Shown here piece by piece: positions 34,691-43,066 of a stretch of DNA of 64,000 bases (positions within the stretch are counted from its first letter, which is position 1; the number at the start of each line of letters is the position of its first letter). The position numbers were made by a program, and so were the translations under genes. The notes below the pieces were generated by a model. That model searched no databases. It saw only the letters and a list, made by a program, of their open reading frames with translations, and was not told where the DNA came from. Source of the stretch: Negativicutes bacterium (GTDB lineage: Bacteria; Bacillota_C; Negativicutes; Sporomusales_B; JARLHX01); the NCBI GenBank assembly GCA_031292035.1, contig JARLHX010000127.1, forward strand, positions 1-64,000. Direction: 5' to 3'.

Positions 34691-35988
34691 GCAGACTGAT
34701 GGATTCAATTTCTCGCCATTTTCCTGAAGCTGTCGAGTGGCGGCGGTCGCTGCACCGCTGCCCCCAGCCTTCCTGGCAGGAGTTTTATGCTACCGCGCTG
34801 GTGGCGGAAAAACTCAGCGAATGGGGCTATGAGGTGCTGCAGGGGACTGATATTATCGCAGCAGAAAAACAGCTGCTGCCGCCTGCGCTTGCCGTGCTGG
34901 CGACAGAATACCAACGGGCGCTGGACGCCGGGGCGAAGGAGGAGTTTTTGGTTCCGGCCAAGGGCGGCTTCACCGGGGTGGTGGGTATTCTCAAGGGGGC
35001 TCTGCCCGGGCCGACGGTGGGGTTTCGGTTTGACATCGATTCCAACGAAGTGCAAGAGTCGGCTGATACGGCCCACCGGCCGGCCAGAGAAGGTTTTGCC
35101 TCGCAAAGCCCCGGCCGCGCCCATATGTGCGGCCATGACGCCCACGCCGCCATTGGGTTATTGCTGGCCAGATATTTCGCCGACAACCGGGACGCCATCC
35201 GCGGGACGGTGAAGTTCATCTTCCAGCCCAATGAGGAGAATTTGTCAGGGGCGGCGGCGATGATCGCCAAAGGGGTGGTCGATGACCTGGATTACCTTTT
35301 CGGCGGACATGTAGGTCTCTCGCTCAGGGAATTAGGGCAGATCGCCTTTGATGTCCGGGATTTTATGGCTTTAGCCAGGTTTGAAGTCACCTTCAGCGGG
35401 CGGCCGACCCATGCTGCTCTCAGTCCGGACCAGGGAAAGAACGCCCTGCTGGGTTCCTGCGCCGCCATTACCAACCTCTATGCCATTGCCCGTCACGGCC
35501 AGGGGGCGACCCGCATCAATGTAGGTGTTCACCAGGCCGGTACGGCCTGGAACGTCATTCCTGACAAGGCGTATTTTTGTCTGGAGACCCGTGGAGTGAG
35601 CAATGAACTCAACGGCTATATGGTGGAAAAGTCGCGGGAAGTTATTGAAGGGGCGGCAAAAATGTACGATCTGGCGGTGGAGATGAAACCGGCGGCGGTG
35701 GCTTCGGTTGCGGCCAATTCGCCGGATATGATCACCCTGGCCGAAAAAACTGCAGGATCATTGCCGTCAGTGCGAGAAATTGTGCCCTGCAGCTTTAACG
35801 CCTCTGAAGATGTCACCCTCCTGATGGAAAGGGTCCAGCAGCGGGGCGGCAAGGCCCTGGTGGCGGTATTTGGCACACCCACCGGCGGGGGACATCACAA
35901 TACCACCTTTGACATCGATGAAAGAGTTATCCAAAATGCGGCCGAATTTTTCGCCGCTATGTACGGGACGATTACCGCCGAATCATAA
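34687..35988 (+). CDS. M20 family amidohydrolase, AbgA-like
   Basis: The 433-residue metallopeptidase-fold amidohydrolase has H-M-C-G-H-D-A-H near residue 154 and Q-P-N-E-E near 183 as metal and catalytic sites, plus a G-G-H-H-N late motif. Sequence pattern and length are close to E. coli AbgA, a subunit of p-aminobenzoyl-glutamate hydrolase (W-R-R-x-L-H start, K-G-G-F-T-G-V insertion, S-E-D-V-T-L-L-M). No AbgB partner is next to it. The start is TTG 34687 overlapping the symporter stop, or ATG 34699. A symmetric terminator follows. Confidence 0.88.
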   Translation: MSRLMDSISRHFPEAVEWRRSLHRCPQPSWQEFYATALVAEKLSEWGYEVLQGTDIIAAEKQLLPPALAVLATEYQRALDAGAKEEFLVPAKGGFTGVVGILKGALPGPTVGFRFDIDSNEVQESADTAHRPAREGFASQSPGRAHMCGHDAHAAIGLLLARYFADNRDAIRGTVKFIFQPNEENLSGAAAMIAKGVVDDLDYLFGGHVGLSLRELGQIAFDVRDFMALARFEVTFSGRPTHAALSPDQGKNALLGSCAAITNLYAIARHGQGATRINVGVHQAGTAWNVIPDKAYFCLETRGVSNELNGYMVEKSREVIEGAAKMYDLAVEMKPAAVASVAANSPDMITLAEKTAGSLPSVREIVPCSFNASEDVTLLMERVQQRGGKALVAVFGTPTGGGHHNTTFDIDERVIQNAAEFFAAMYGTITAES

Positions 35989-36006
35989 AGCACAGGCTGT
36001 TTAGCA

Positions 36007-36040
36007 GCAAAAAAGTCACGGATATCCGTGACTTTTTTGC
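36007..36040. terminator. Symmetric bidirectional terminator
   Basis: GCAAAAAAGTCACGGATA continues into its exact complement. It separates the AbgA-like gene from the converging deacetylase gene. Confidence 0.92.
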
Positions 36041-36072
36041 TGGCCGATGCTTTTTATGCTGTTGATGGCAGG

Positions 36073-36843
36073 TCAGTGGTAGGGCTGCTGCTCCAAGAGT
36101 TCGGGAATGGTCACCAGGGTATAGCCTTGAGCCCGGAGGCCGTCGATAATATCTGGCAGGGCCTCGACGCTGCCGGTCAGATGAAGATTGACGCCGTCGT
36201 GCTGCAAGGAAATAAAGCCGTTTCTGGCTTTGCCGAGAATGCGCGTTTTGACGGTATGAGCGTCGAGACCCTTCCAGTCCTCAGGGTCGACAGACCAAAG
36301 GACAATGATGTCGTTTTTGCTATAGATGACTTCATCGGCGGCGGGATTGTGAAACCCAAAGGGCGGGCGCACCAGACGGGGCCGGTGACCGATGATCTTC
36401 TCGACCACATCGGAACACTTGTCGATCTCCTGGGAAACGATCTCCGGCCGGAGCTTGGTCAGGTCGGCGTGGTCATAGGTATGGTTGCCGATGACATGGC
36501 CTTCGGCGGCGATGCGTTTCACCATATCCGGGTACTTTTGGGCCTGATGGCCAATGAGAAAAAAAGTGGCTTTCACATTTTTTTCTTTTAATATATCAAG
36601 GATTTTAGGGGTCCAGTCCTCTTCCGGACCGTCGTCGAACGTCAGAGCCATTTTGGTCTGGTCGGCCCGACCCGCCCAGTACAGTTTGCCGGTAATATTA
36701 CTACCCCGCTTGAACGGATCGCGTACAGCAGCCCCCGGTTGTCCGGTGTCGCTGGGGGGCGATCCTTTTTGGAATAGCCCACAACCTATGGTTAGCGGAA
36801 TCAATAGCAGTATGATGAACTTTGCGAATGTTGCCAATACCAT
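36073..36843 (-). CDS. Polysaccharide deacetylase, probable lipoprotein
   Basis: The 256-residue protein has a signal peptide ending in a lipobox-like T-I-G-C (Cys21), so it is probably anchored outside the membrane. The NodB domain follows with T-F-D-D-G-P at 68-73, metal His pair H-T-Y-D-H at 121-125, R-P-P-F-G and a late L-Q-H-D-G motif. It should deacetylate a cell-wall or surface glycan (peptidoglycan or similar). AAGGAG lies before ATG 36843. It stands alone and diverges from the selenium/molybdenum cluster. Confidence 0.92.
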   Translation of the reverse strand: MVLATFAKFIILLLIPLTIGCGLFQKGSPPSDTGQPGAAVRDPFKRGSNITGKLYWAGRADQTKMALTFDDGPEEDWTPKILDILKEKNVKATFFLIGHQAQKYPDMVKRIAAEGHVIGNHTYDHADLTKLRPEIVSQEIDKCSDVVEKIIGHRPRLVRPPFGFHNPAADEVIYSKNDIIVLWSVDPEDWKGLDAHTVKTRILGKARNGFISLQHDGVNLHLTGSVEALPDIIDGLRAQGYTLVTIPELLEQQPYH

Positions 36844-37021
36844 ACCCCACTCCTTTTGACTCGGTTATAGCATTTATGGTTTTAGCTGGGATTATACCCT
36901 TTCTCCTGGTTTGTGCAAGGCGACGATCGGTCTGGAAGACGGCAGGAATTTCCCTTGGCGGTGGAAAAATGATACCATTAAGAATGAAATAAACGCAGAC
37001 AGACATCTGACGGAGGTCGGC

Positions 37022-37810
37022 ATGGACAGACTAGTGGTCATTAAGGGGGCAGGCGATATGGCCAGCGGCATTGCGCATCGGCTGCATCGCAGCGGGTATA
37101 AGGTGATCATGACCGAGATTGCTCAGCCCACAGCAATAAGGCGCACGGTGGCCTTTGCCGAGGCGATATTTGCCGGCGAGGCAGTAGTAGAAGGACTCAC
37201 AGCCTTCCGGGCCAAACCGGAGGATGCCATGCGGGTGGTCGGTGAGGGTCGAATCGCCGTGACGGTGGACCCTGTAGGGCGATGTGTGAAGCTCCTTCGC
37301 CCGTGGGCGGTAGTAGACGCCATTCTGGCGAAAAGAAACACCGGCACCAGCATGAACGATGCCCCGGTCGTGATCGGCGTAGGTCCCGGGTTTGTCGCCG
37401 GCCAGGATGTCCATCTGGTGGTTGAGACCATGCGGGGGCACTATCTTGGAAAAGTCATCGAGCAGGGACCGGCTCTGCCTAACACCGGGGTGCCGGGGGA
37501 AATCGCCGGCCATACCGTCGACCGGATTTTACGGGCGCCGTGTCAGGGACTGTTTAGCGCCGCACAGGCGATTGCCGATGTTGTCGCCGCCGGGTCGGTT
37601 GTCGCCCGGGTCGACGGCCAGCCGGTGATTGCTGCTATTTCAGGGGTGCTGCGCGGTTTGCTGCATGACGGCGTCTTGGCGACGCCTGGTATGAAGGTGG
37701 GCGATATCGACCCAAGATGCGTGCCTGAACACTGTTTTACAGTGTCCGATAAGGCGCGGTCAGTGGCCGGCGGTGTGCTGGAAGGCCTGCTTTACTGGGG
37801 CAGGCGCTAA
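37022..37810 (+). CDS. yqeB: YqeB family selenium-dependent molybdenum hydroxylase system protein
   Basis: The 262-residue protein has an N-terminal Rossmann-like G-A-G-D-M-A-S-G-I-A motif and conserved K-R-N-T-G-T and G-P-G-F-x-A-G-x-D stretches, as in the EF2563/YqeB family. This family always travels with selenium-dependent molybdenum hydroxylases; its exact role is unknown. It opens a five-gene run (yqeB, two xdhC pieces, yqeC, mocA). ATG 37022 follows ACGGAGG; the open frame from 36911 is noncoding upstream. Confidence 0.9.
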   Translation: MDRLVVIKGAGDMASGIAHRLHRSGYKVIMTEIAQPTAIRRTVAFAEAIFAGEAVVEGLTAFRAKPEDAMRVVGEGRIAVTVDPVGRCVKLLRPWAVVDAILAKRNTGTSMNDAPVVIGVGPGFVAGQDVHLVVETMRGHYLGKVIEQGPALPNTGVPGEIAGHTVDRILRAPCQGLFSAAQAIADVVAAGSVVARVDGQPVIAAISGVLRGLLHDGVLATPGMKVGDIDPRCVPEHCFTVSDKARSVAGGVLEGLLYWGRR

Positions 37811-37844
37811 ATAAGGGGTGAGGTTGGGAAGTGGAAGTGGGTTT

Positions 37845-38624
37845 ATGAAAGAGTTTGAGTTTTTGCGGCAGGCGCAGCAGCGGGGGGAGCAAGTTCAGAC
37901 CATTACCCTGATCGCCGGGCCGCCCGGGCAGCCGGTTGAGCTGGGGCAAATGCTGCTGGTGTACGCCGATGGCCGGGCGGAAGGCGCTTTGGTGGATGAT
38001 GAATTTAGCCGGAAGGTATTGGCCGAACTGCAGTTCAGTCAATGGACCAAGCCGGTTGCTCATATGATTCGATACCAAGAAGGGGAATACCGGGTGTTTT
38101 GGAACTGCTTGGGCGATGACCGTCTGCGGGCCGTCATTTTAGGGGGCGGGCATATCAGTCAGCCCCTGGCCCGGATTTTCGCCGTACTTGATTTCGCCGT
38201 GACGGTGGTGGATGATCGCCTGGAATTCGCCAATCGCCAACGGTTTCCCGAGGCGGAAAAGATCCTTTGCCAGGACTTTTCGACAGCGCTGGCCGGACTG
38301 AATCTGGATGAAAGAACGGCAGTCATCATCGTCACCCGGGGCCATCGCCACGATGCGGTCTGTCTGAGGAGCGTGCTCGGCAGGCAGGTGGGTTATATCG
38401 GCATGATCGGCAGTACCGTTAAAGTCCGGGCCACGAAAGAGGCGTTGCGGCAGGAAGGGATCGACGGGCAGCTGCTGGACGGTCTGCGGGCGCCTATCGG
38501 ACTGGATATCGGGGCCGAGGGTCCGGCAGAGATCGCGGTAAGTATCGCGGCAGAGGTGGTGGCGGCCTTCCGCGGCGGTGATGGCGCGCCGCTCAGTCTA
38601 CGCCGGAGAGGTACTGATGGATAA
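37845..38624 (+). CDS. xdhC: XdhC family protein (Rossmann-domain half)
   Basis: The product has about 259 residues. The C-terminal part (about 95-240) has V-I-L-G-G-G-H-I-S-Q-P-L and T-R-G-H-R-H-D, typical of the XdhC NAD-like domain; G-Y-I-G-M-I-G-S follows. XdhC proteins bind and sulfurate the molybdenum cofactor before it enters xanthine-dehydrogenase-type enzymes. The start is either ATG 37845 or GTG 37818. Its end overlaps the next gene by 8 bases; that gene encodes the small XdhC/CoxI domain, so the two make a split maturation factor. Confidence 0.88.
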   Translation: MKEFEFLRQAQQRGEQVQTITLIAGPPGQPVELGQMLLVYADGRAEGALVDDEFSRKVLAELQFSQWTKPVAHMIRYQEGEYRVFWNCLGDDRLRAVILGGGHISQPLARIFAVLDFAVTVVDDRLEFANRQRFPEAEKILCQDFSTALAGLNLDERTAVIIVTRGHRHDAVCLRSVLGRQVGYIGMIGSTVKVRATKEALRQEGIDGQLLDGLRAPIGLDIGAEGPAEIAVSIAAEVVAAFRGGDGAPLSLRRRGTDG

Positions 38625-38928
38625 ACAATTGTTGCAGAAAATCTGTGAATTAAAGGACCAGGGGGAGCCGCTGGCTTTGGTGACCATTGTCAGCACCCAG
38701 GGGTCGACCCCGCGCAAGGCTGGTGCAGCGATGCTGGTGGAAGCCACCGGCCGGATATGGGGGACGATCGGGGGCGGCTGCGGCGAGGCTGAGGTCAGGC
38801 AGCAGGCCCTCTTGGCGATGGACGAAAAGCGTAGCAGTCTTTATCAGGTCAACCTGCTGAACGATATGGCTGCAGCCGAGGGCATGGTCTGCGGCGGGGT
38901 AATGGAGGTCTTTATCCAGGTAATCTAG
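38617..38928 (+). CDS. Small XdhC/CoxI-domain protein
   Basis: The 103-residue protein covers the N-terminal XdhC_CoxI domain only: A-L-V-T-I-V-S-T-Q-G-S-T-P-R-K-A-G-A and I-W-G-T-I-G-G-G-C-G-E, with a conserved Cys near residue 61, and a final M-V-C-G-G-V-M-E-V-F. In XdhC of Rhodobacter this part and the Rossmann part are one chain. Here it is separate and translationally coupled to the Rossmann half (ATGGATAA overlap). It should help insert sulfurated or selenated cofactor. Confidence 0.85.
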   Translation: MDKQLLQKICELKDQGEPLALVTIVSTQGSTPRKAGAAMLVEATGRIWGTIGGGCGEAEVRQQALLAMDEKRSSLYQVNLLNDMAAAEGMVCGGVMEVFIQVI

Positions 38929-38951
38929 CTGGGCGAAAATGCCGCAAGGGG

Positions 38952-39737
38952 GTGACCCGTCTGCAGGAACTGTGGGAAAGACTGATTCTCAGTGTGAAGC
39001 CGCCGCGGGTTGTGACCATCATCGGCAGCGGTGGTAAAACCAGCCTGATGTATAATCTGCAGGCCAGGCTGGCAGCCGCCGGTTTGGCGGCAGTCGCCAC
39101 GGCGACAACCAAGCTTTCACGCCGCTCTCCTTATGGCTATACTTATATTCAAAGCCTGGCTGACGGCTGTGCTGCCCTCGACTCAAGCCGAGAGCCGCGG
39201 CAGCCAATTGCTTTGGTGGCTGGTGGAGTGCCAGGTGATCCAGATAAAGTGGCCGGTCTTCCGCCGGATTGGATTGATAACCTGGCTGAACGGTATATTG
39301 ACAGGGTGTTTTTGGTTGAAGGGGACGGGGCGGCCGGCAGACCGCTCAAGGGTCATCTGGGGCACGAACCGGTCATCCCGGCGGCCAGCCGGCTGGTGAT
39401 CGCTGTTGTCGGCATTGACGCCATCGGTGCCCCCTTGACCCAAGCGGCGGTTCACCGGCCCGAGCGGATCAGCGAGCTGACAGGCCTATTGCCTGGTGAG
39501 CCGGTGACGGTTGGGGTGGTGGCGAAATTGCTCCTGCAGCCGGAGGGGTATCTCCGCGCCTGCCCTGCCGCCAGTCGGATGGTGGTGTTCATCAACAAAG
39601 TCGAATCGCCGGAACGCTGTCAACAGGCCGAAGGACTGGCGGCCCTGCTTTTGGCTGCCGGACATCCGCAAATCGACGCGGTGGTGATAGGCAGCGTGCT
39701 GAAACAGCAATTTCGCGAGGTGGTGGCTGAGTCATGA
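38952..39737 (+). CDS. yqeC: Selenium cofactor biosynthesis protein YqeC
   Basis: The 261-residue protein has a P-loop-like G-S-G-G-K-T-S at about residues 25-31 and V-E-G-D-G-A-A-G-R-P-L-K near 127, hallmarks of the YqeC family. It belongs with YqeB in genomes that have labile-selenium molybdenum hydroxylases and is presumed to act in making or inserting that selenium cofactor. The start at GTG 38952 abuts its AAGGGG box, so the true start may be slightly downstream. It overlaps mocA by ATGA. Confidence 0.88.
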   Translation: MTRLQELWERLILSVKPPRVVTIIGSGGKTSLMYNLQARLAAAGLAAVATATTKLSRRSPYGYTYIQSLADGCAALDSSREPRQPIALVAGGVPGDPDKVAGLPPDWIDNLAERYIDRVFLVEGDGAAGRPLKGHLGHEPVIPAASRLVIAVVGIDAIGAPLTQAAVHRPERISELTGLLPGEPVTVGVVAKLLLQPEGYLRACPAASRMVVFINKVESPERCQQAEGLAALLLAAGHPQIDAVVIGSVLKQQFREVVAES

Positions 39738-40348
39738 TCAGCGGGATCATTCTGGCGGCAGGAGAGGCCAAGCGGATGGGGCAACCGAAGCAACTGCTGC
39801 TTTTGGACGGCAAGCCGCTTGTCTGGTGGGTGGCGACGGCTGCTTGTCAGGCGGAACTGGACGAAGTCATGGTGGTTACCGGGGCCTATGCGACCGAGGT
39901 GGAAGAGGCCTTGACCGGACTGCCGGTCCGGCTGGTACATAACCCAAGCTGGGCTGATGGTCAGTCCGGCAGTGTCATAACAGCCGTCCAGGCAGTCGCT
40001 GCTGAAACGGCGGCATTGGTTTTTCTGCTGGCCCATCAGCCGTTGGTGGAAGCGGCGCTGATCAATGCCCTTGTCGATGGGTACCGCCGTACCGGGGCGA
40101 AAATTGTGGCGCCTTACTGGCGGGACCGCCGCGGCAATCCGGTGCTTTTCGAACTGAAGACATGGCGATCCGACCTGCTGGCGTTGACCGGGGACGCCGG
40201 AGCGCGGCAGATACTGGCGGAGAATGCCGCTGCCATCCAGCCGGTGGCGCTGGCAGGGCCAGACCTCTTTTTCGATGTGGACACTCCGGCGGATTATCAG
40301 CGGCTTTGCGAGTTGTGGCGAAAAAGAAAGATCGACGGGAAAGAATAA
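39734..40348 (+). CDS. mocA: Molybdenum cofactor cytidylyltransferase-like protein (MocA/MobA family)
   Basis: The 204-residue NTP-transferase has L-A-A-G-E-A-K-R-M-G-Q-P-K-Q-L at the N terminus, N-P-S-W-A-D-G-Q-S-G-S in the middle and D-V-D-T-P-A-D-Y at the end. MocA joins CMP to molybdopterin for xanthine-dehydrogenase-type enzymes. One oddity is that the usual Asp of the L-L-x-D-Q-P metal-binding motif is His101 (L-L-A-H-Q-P, codon CAT at 40034-40036). It is the last gene of the maturation run and is followed by a terminator. Confidence 0.88.
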   Translation: MISGIILAAGEAKRMGQPKQLLLLDGKPLVWWVATAACQAELDEVMVVTGAYATEVEEALTGLPVRLVHNPSWADGQSGSVITAVQAVAAETAALVFLLAHQPLVEAALINALVDGYRRTGAKIVAPYWRDRRGNPVLFELKTWRSDLLALTGDAGARQILAENAAAIQPVALAGPDLFFDVDTPADYQRLCELWRKRKIDGKE

Positions 40349-40382
40349 AGCCCTGGAACATGACCGTTCCAGGGCTTGTTAT
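40349..40382. terminator. Terminator between mocA and the converging amidase gene
   Basis: AGCCCTGGAA and TTCCAGGGCT form a 10-bp stem with an 8-base loop and a T-rich tail (TTGTTATTT). Confidence 0.8.
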
Positions 40383-40387
40383 TTAGT

Positions 40388-41863
40388 TTACAGGGCTGGG
40401 GTGCTGCGGGGCGGTTTTTGGACCGGGTTGGCCTGCTCAAAAGCATAGGCGATTGTAAATAGCAGCGGCTCGCTCCACGGCCGCCCGAAAAACTCGATAC
40501 CGACAGGCACGCCACCGGGGGCGGTAGCGGTAGGCGGCGAAAAACCGGCCGGGAGGGTGAAGGCCGGGAAGCCGGTGACTGCCGCCAGCACGCCGTTGCG
40601 TTCGACCTGGGTCTCGCCGACAGGCACGACAAGGCGCTTTTGATGGGGGTAAACCAGGGCGTCTAGTTTATAGTCGGCCATCAGCTTCATAATTTGGTCC
40701 CGCACTTCGCTCTGGCAGACCAGACGTTCGCGATATTCGGGAGTATTCTTGGCAAGGCCGACCGCCTGGCGGATGTTGGCTTCGATCCCGGGATGGTATT
40801 TTCCCGACCGGAGGATTTCGGCCAGCGAGTGGGCCGGCGATTGCGGTTCGAGTGTCGCGAGGTAACTGTTGAGATCGTCGTTCAGGTCGTGAAGGTGGAC
40901 GCTCACGTCAGTGACCAGACGGTTGCTGTCGATGGCGGCGGCGATGTCGATCACTTCCGCTCCTCCGGCCCGCAGTACCGCGATGCTTTCGGCCATGACA
41001 TTGTTGACATCCTGGTGCTCAGGCTTGGTGCCGAAGAAGCTGTGCAGGACGCCGAGCCTTTTGCCTTTGAGACCGCCAGTGTGCAGGTGGTGGCAATAGC
41101 TGTCAGGGATGTGACCGACGGCCCAGGCGGTTTTGCCGTCCTGGGGATCGTAGCCGGCGATGGCGTCCATAATAATAGCGGCATCCCTGACGCAAAGGGC
41201 GATGGGGCCGGCGGTATCCTGGGTGAGGGAGTAGGGTATGATGCCGCCTCGGCTGACCAGACCGACGGTAGGTCTGAGGCCCGCCAGGCAATTGGCTGAC
41301 GCCGGCGAGCGGATGGAATTGATGGTATCGGTGCCAATGCCCACCGTGCCGAAGGCGGCGGCGACGCCTGCCCCAGTGCCCCCGCTGGAGCCGCCTGGTG
41401 TGCGGGTCAGGTCGTAGGGGTTGAGGGTCTGTCCGGCGAGGGAGCTGGCAGTTTCACCCCAGACGGCGAACTCGTGCAGGTTGACCTTGGCCAGGATGAT
41501 CGCCCCTGCGGCCAGCAGTCTGGCGGTAATGAAGGCGTCTTCGGCAGGCTGGTGGTCGGACAGGCAGACCGAGCCTCCGGTGGTCACCATATCGGCGGTG
41601 TCGATATTGTCTTTGAGCAGCACCGGAATGCCGTGCAGCGGGCCGGTGAGACCGGTATGTTTAAAGTTTTGGTCGAGTTGGTCGGCGGTGGCCAGGGCCT
41701 TCGGGTTTAGCCGGATGACGGCATTTAGTTTCGGGCCGGACTGGTCATAGGCGGCAATTCTCTTCAGATAGGCCTCCACCAAGGCCCGGCAGGTCAGGGT
41801 ACCTGCCAGCATGGCTGCATGGATATCGGCGATGGTGGCGTTGATGACGTTGTATTCTTGCAT
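40388..41863 (-). CDS. Amidase signature family enzyme
   Basis: The 491-residue amidase has catalytic Lys84 in V-L-L-K-D-N, the G-G-S-S-G-G-T-G-A-G motif at 157-166 with the cis-Ser, and the nucleophile in I-N-S-I-R-S-P-A-S (about Ser183). The usual G-G before the nucleophile reads I-N, a variation I recall in an amidase subgroup. It hydrolyses an unknown amide. An AAAGGGTG box precedes the ATG. It is transcribed away from the molybdenum hydroxylase operon and converges on mocA, so it may serve the same catabolic route. Confidence 0.92.
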   Translation of the reverse strand: MQEYNVINATIADIHAAMLAGTLTCRALVEAYLKRIAAYDQSGPKLNAVIRLNPKALATADQLDQNFKHTGLTGPLHGIPVLLKDNIDTADMVTTGGSVCLSDHQPAEDAFITARLLAAGAIILAKVNLHEFAVWGETASSLAGQTLNPYDLTRTPGGSSGGTGAGVAAAFGTVGIGTDTINSIRSPASANCLAGLRPTVGLVSRGGIIPYSLTQDTAGPIALCVRDAAIIMDAIAGYDPQDGKTAWAVGHIPDSYCHHLHTGGLKGKRLGVLHSFFGTKPEHQDVNNVMAESIAVLRAGGAEVIDIAAAIDSNRLVTDVSVHLHDLNDDLNSYLATLEPQSPAHSLAEILRSGKYHPGIEANIRQAVGLAKNTPEYRERLVCQSEVRDQIMKLMADYKLDALVYPHQKRLVVPVGETQVERNGVLAAVTGFPAFTLPAGFSPPTATAPGGVPVGIEFFGRPWSEPLLFTIAYAFEQANPVQKPPRSTPAL

Positions 41864-41932
41864 GAGATCACCCTTTCAGCAACTGGAATCAAAATAGGGA
41901 GTAGGATGCGTTCTTGTCAGAGGACGAATATA

Positions 41933-41966
41933 CTTGTATTTTACTATATAGTGTAAACTTTACAAG
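41933..41966. promoter_or_regulatory. Promoter and nested inverted repeats upstream of the amidase gene
   Basis: On the minus strand TTGTAA (41965-41960), a 16-base spacer and TAAAAT (41943-41938) form a candidate promoter of the amidase gene. The same stretch is bounded by CTTGTA (41933-41938) and TACAAG (41961-41966) and contains the perfect palindrome GTAAACTTTAC (41953-41963). The overlap with the promoter suggests repressor binding. The rest of 41864-42217 holds no gene. Confidence 0.45.
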
Positions 41967-42041
41967 ATAAATTCCCGAATTGTGGCGATAATTGATTTGA
42001 CGGATTTTGCGGTTGCGCACAACAGGCTACCGGGGAGAATA

Positions 42042-42059
42042 TTAGCAGGATTTTGCCAA
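42042..42059 (+). promoter_or_regulatory. Imperfect palindrome upstream of the molybdenum hydroxylase genes
   Basis: TTAGCAGGATTTTGCCAA has near-symmetric ends (TTaGCA/TGCCAA) and resembles the operator-like repeat at 46069-46087. It also shares 13 bases with the element at 6453. It lies 159 bases before the first gene. Confidence 0.35.
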
Positions 42060-42217
42060 TAGAAATAGAAGAAAGAAACTATATTATTTAATAAAATTGA
42101 TCCCGGGGCGGCTATGTACGGGAGAAAATAAATTGAATCTTTCCAATAGGCGTGCCGTCCGGCTCGGGCCGGTTTTCGCGGGTCGTCTATTTTTCACTTT
42201 TTCAGGAGGTGGATGAC

Positions 42218-43066
42218 ATGCATAAATTTGAATACCACGAGCCAGCGACCATCGGCGAGGCGGCGGCATTGCTCAGGACCTATGGCGATCAAGCCAAGAT
42301 CATGGCTGGCGGGACCGATCTGCTCGTCCGGTTTCGCAAAGGGGTCATTCAACCTCAACATGTGGTGAACATCAAAAAGATTCCCGGTCTCGACTTGATC
42401 GCGGCCGGTAAGGATGGCCTGATGATCGGGGCGGCGGTGAGCATGTACGAAACTGAACGATTTTTGGCCGGCTTTCCCCAGTACCGGGTGTTGTCCCAGG
42501 CCATCCACAGCGTGGCCTCCTGTCAGATCCGCAACCGGGCGACGGTAGCCGGCAATATCTGCAACGCGTCGCCGGCCGCCGATACCCTCCCTGCCCTGGT
42601 GGTCCTCGGGGCCCAGGTCGGCATCAGCGGCGAGCAGGGTGACCGCTGGGTGGCGGTAGAGAATTTTTTCGCCGGACCAGGCAAAACGGTGCTGATGAGC
42701 GGAGAAATGGTCAGTGGCATTTTGCTGCCCCCGGCCCCCCGGGATGCCAAAGGGATCTATCTGAAACAGTCGCGCCGTCCGCTGGTCGACCTGGCCATCG
42801 TCGGCTTGGCCGCTTTTACCGACGGATCGGCAACCAAAATCGCCCTCGGGTCGGTGGCCCCCACCGTCGTCCGGGCCCAGGCAGCCGAAATGCTGCTGGC
42901 CGAAAAAGGTCTCAGCCGGGAAACGGCGCTTGAGGCCGCCAAGCTTACGGTTATGGCGGCTACACCGATCAGCGACATCCGCGGCTCGCGAGACTATCGC
43001 CTGGCGCTGGTCGAGGTTTTGGCCCAAAGGGCGCTGCTGGCGTTGTGCGGAGGTGAAAAGGCATGA
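42218..43066 (+). CDS. FAD-binding subunit of a molybdenum hydroxylase (XdhB/CoxM type)
   Basis: The 282-residue flavoprotein has the family FAD motifs I-M-A-G-G-T-D-L-L-V near residue 30 and N-R-A-T-V-A-G-N-I-C-N-A-S-P-A-A-D near 103-118. It passes electrons from the iron-sulfur subunit to NAD or another acceptor. Its gene overlaps the iron-sulfur subunit gene (ATGA at 43063). AGGAGG precedes ATG 42218; the open frame from 42152 is not needed. The order flavin, 2Fe-2S, molybdenum subunit is typical of this enzyme class. Confidence 0.93.
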   Translation: MHKFEYHEPATIGEAAALLRTYGDQAKIMAGGTDLLVRFRKGVIQPQHVVNIKKIPGLDLIAAGKDGLMIGAAVSMYETERFLAGFPQYRVLSQAIHSVASCQIRNRATVAGNICNASPAADTLPALVVLGAQVGISGEQGDRWVAVENFFAGPGKTVLMSGEMVSGILLPPAPRDAKGIYLKQSRRPLVDLAIVGLAAFTDGSATKIALGSVAPTVVRAQAAEMLLAEKGLSRETALEAAKLTVMAATPISDIRGSRDYRLALVEVLAQRALLALCGGEKA

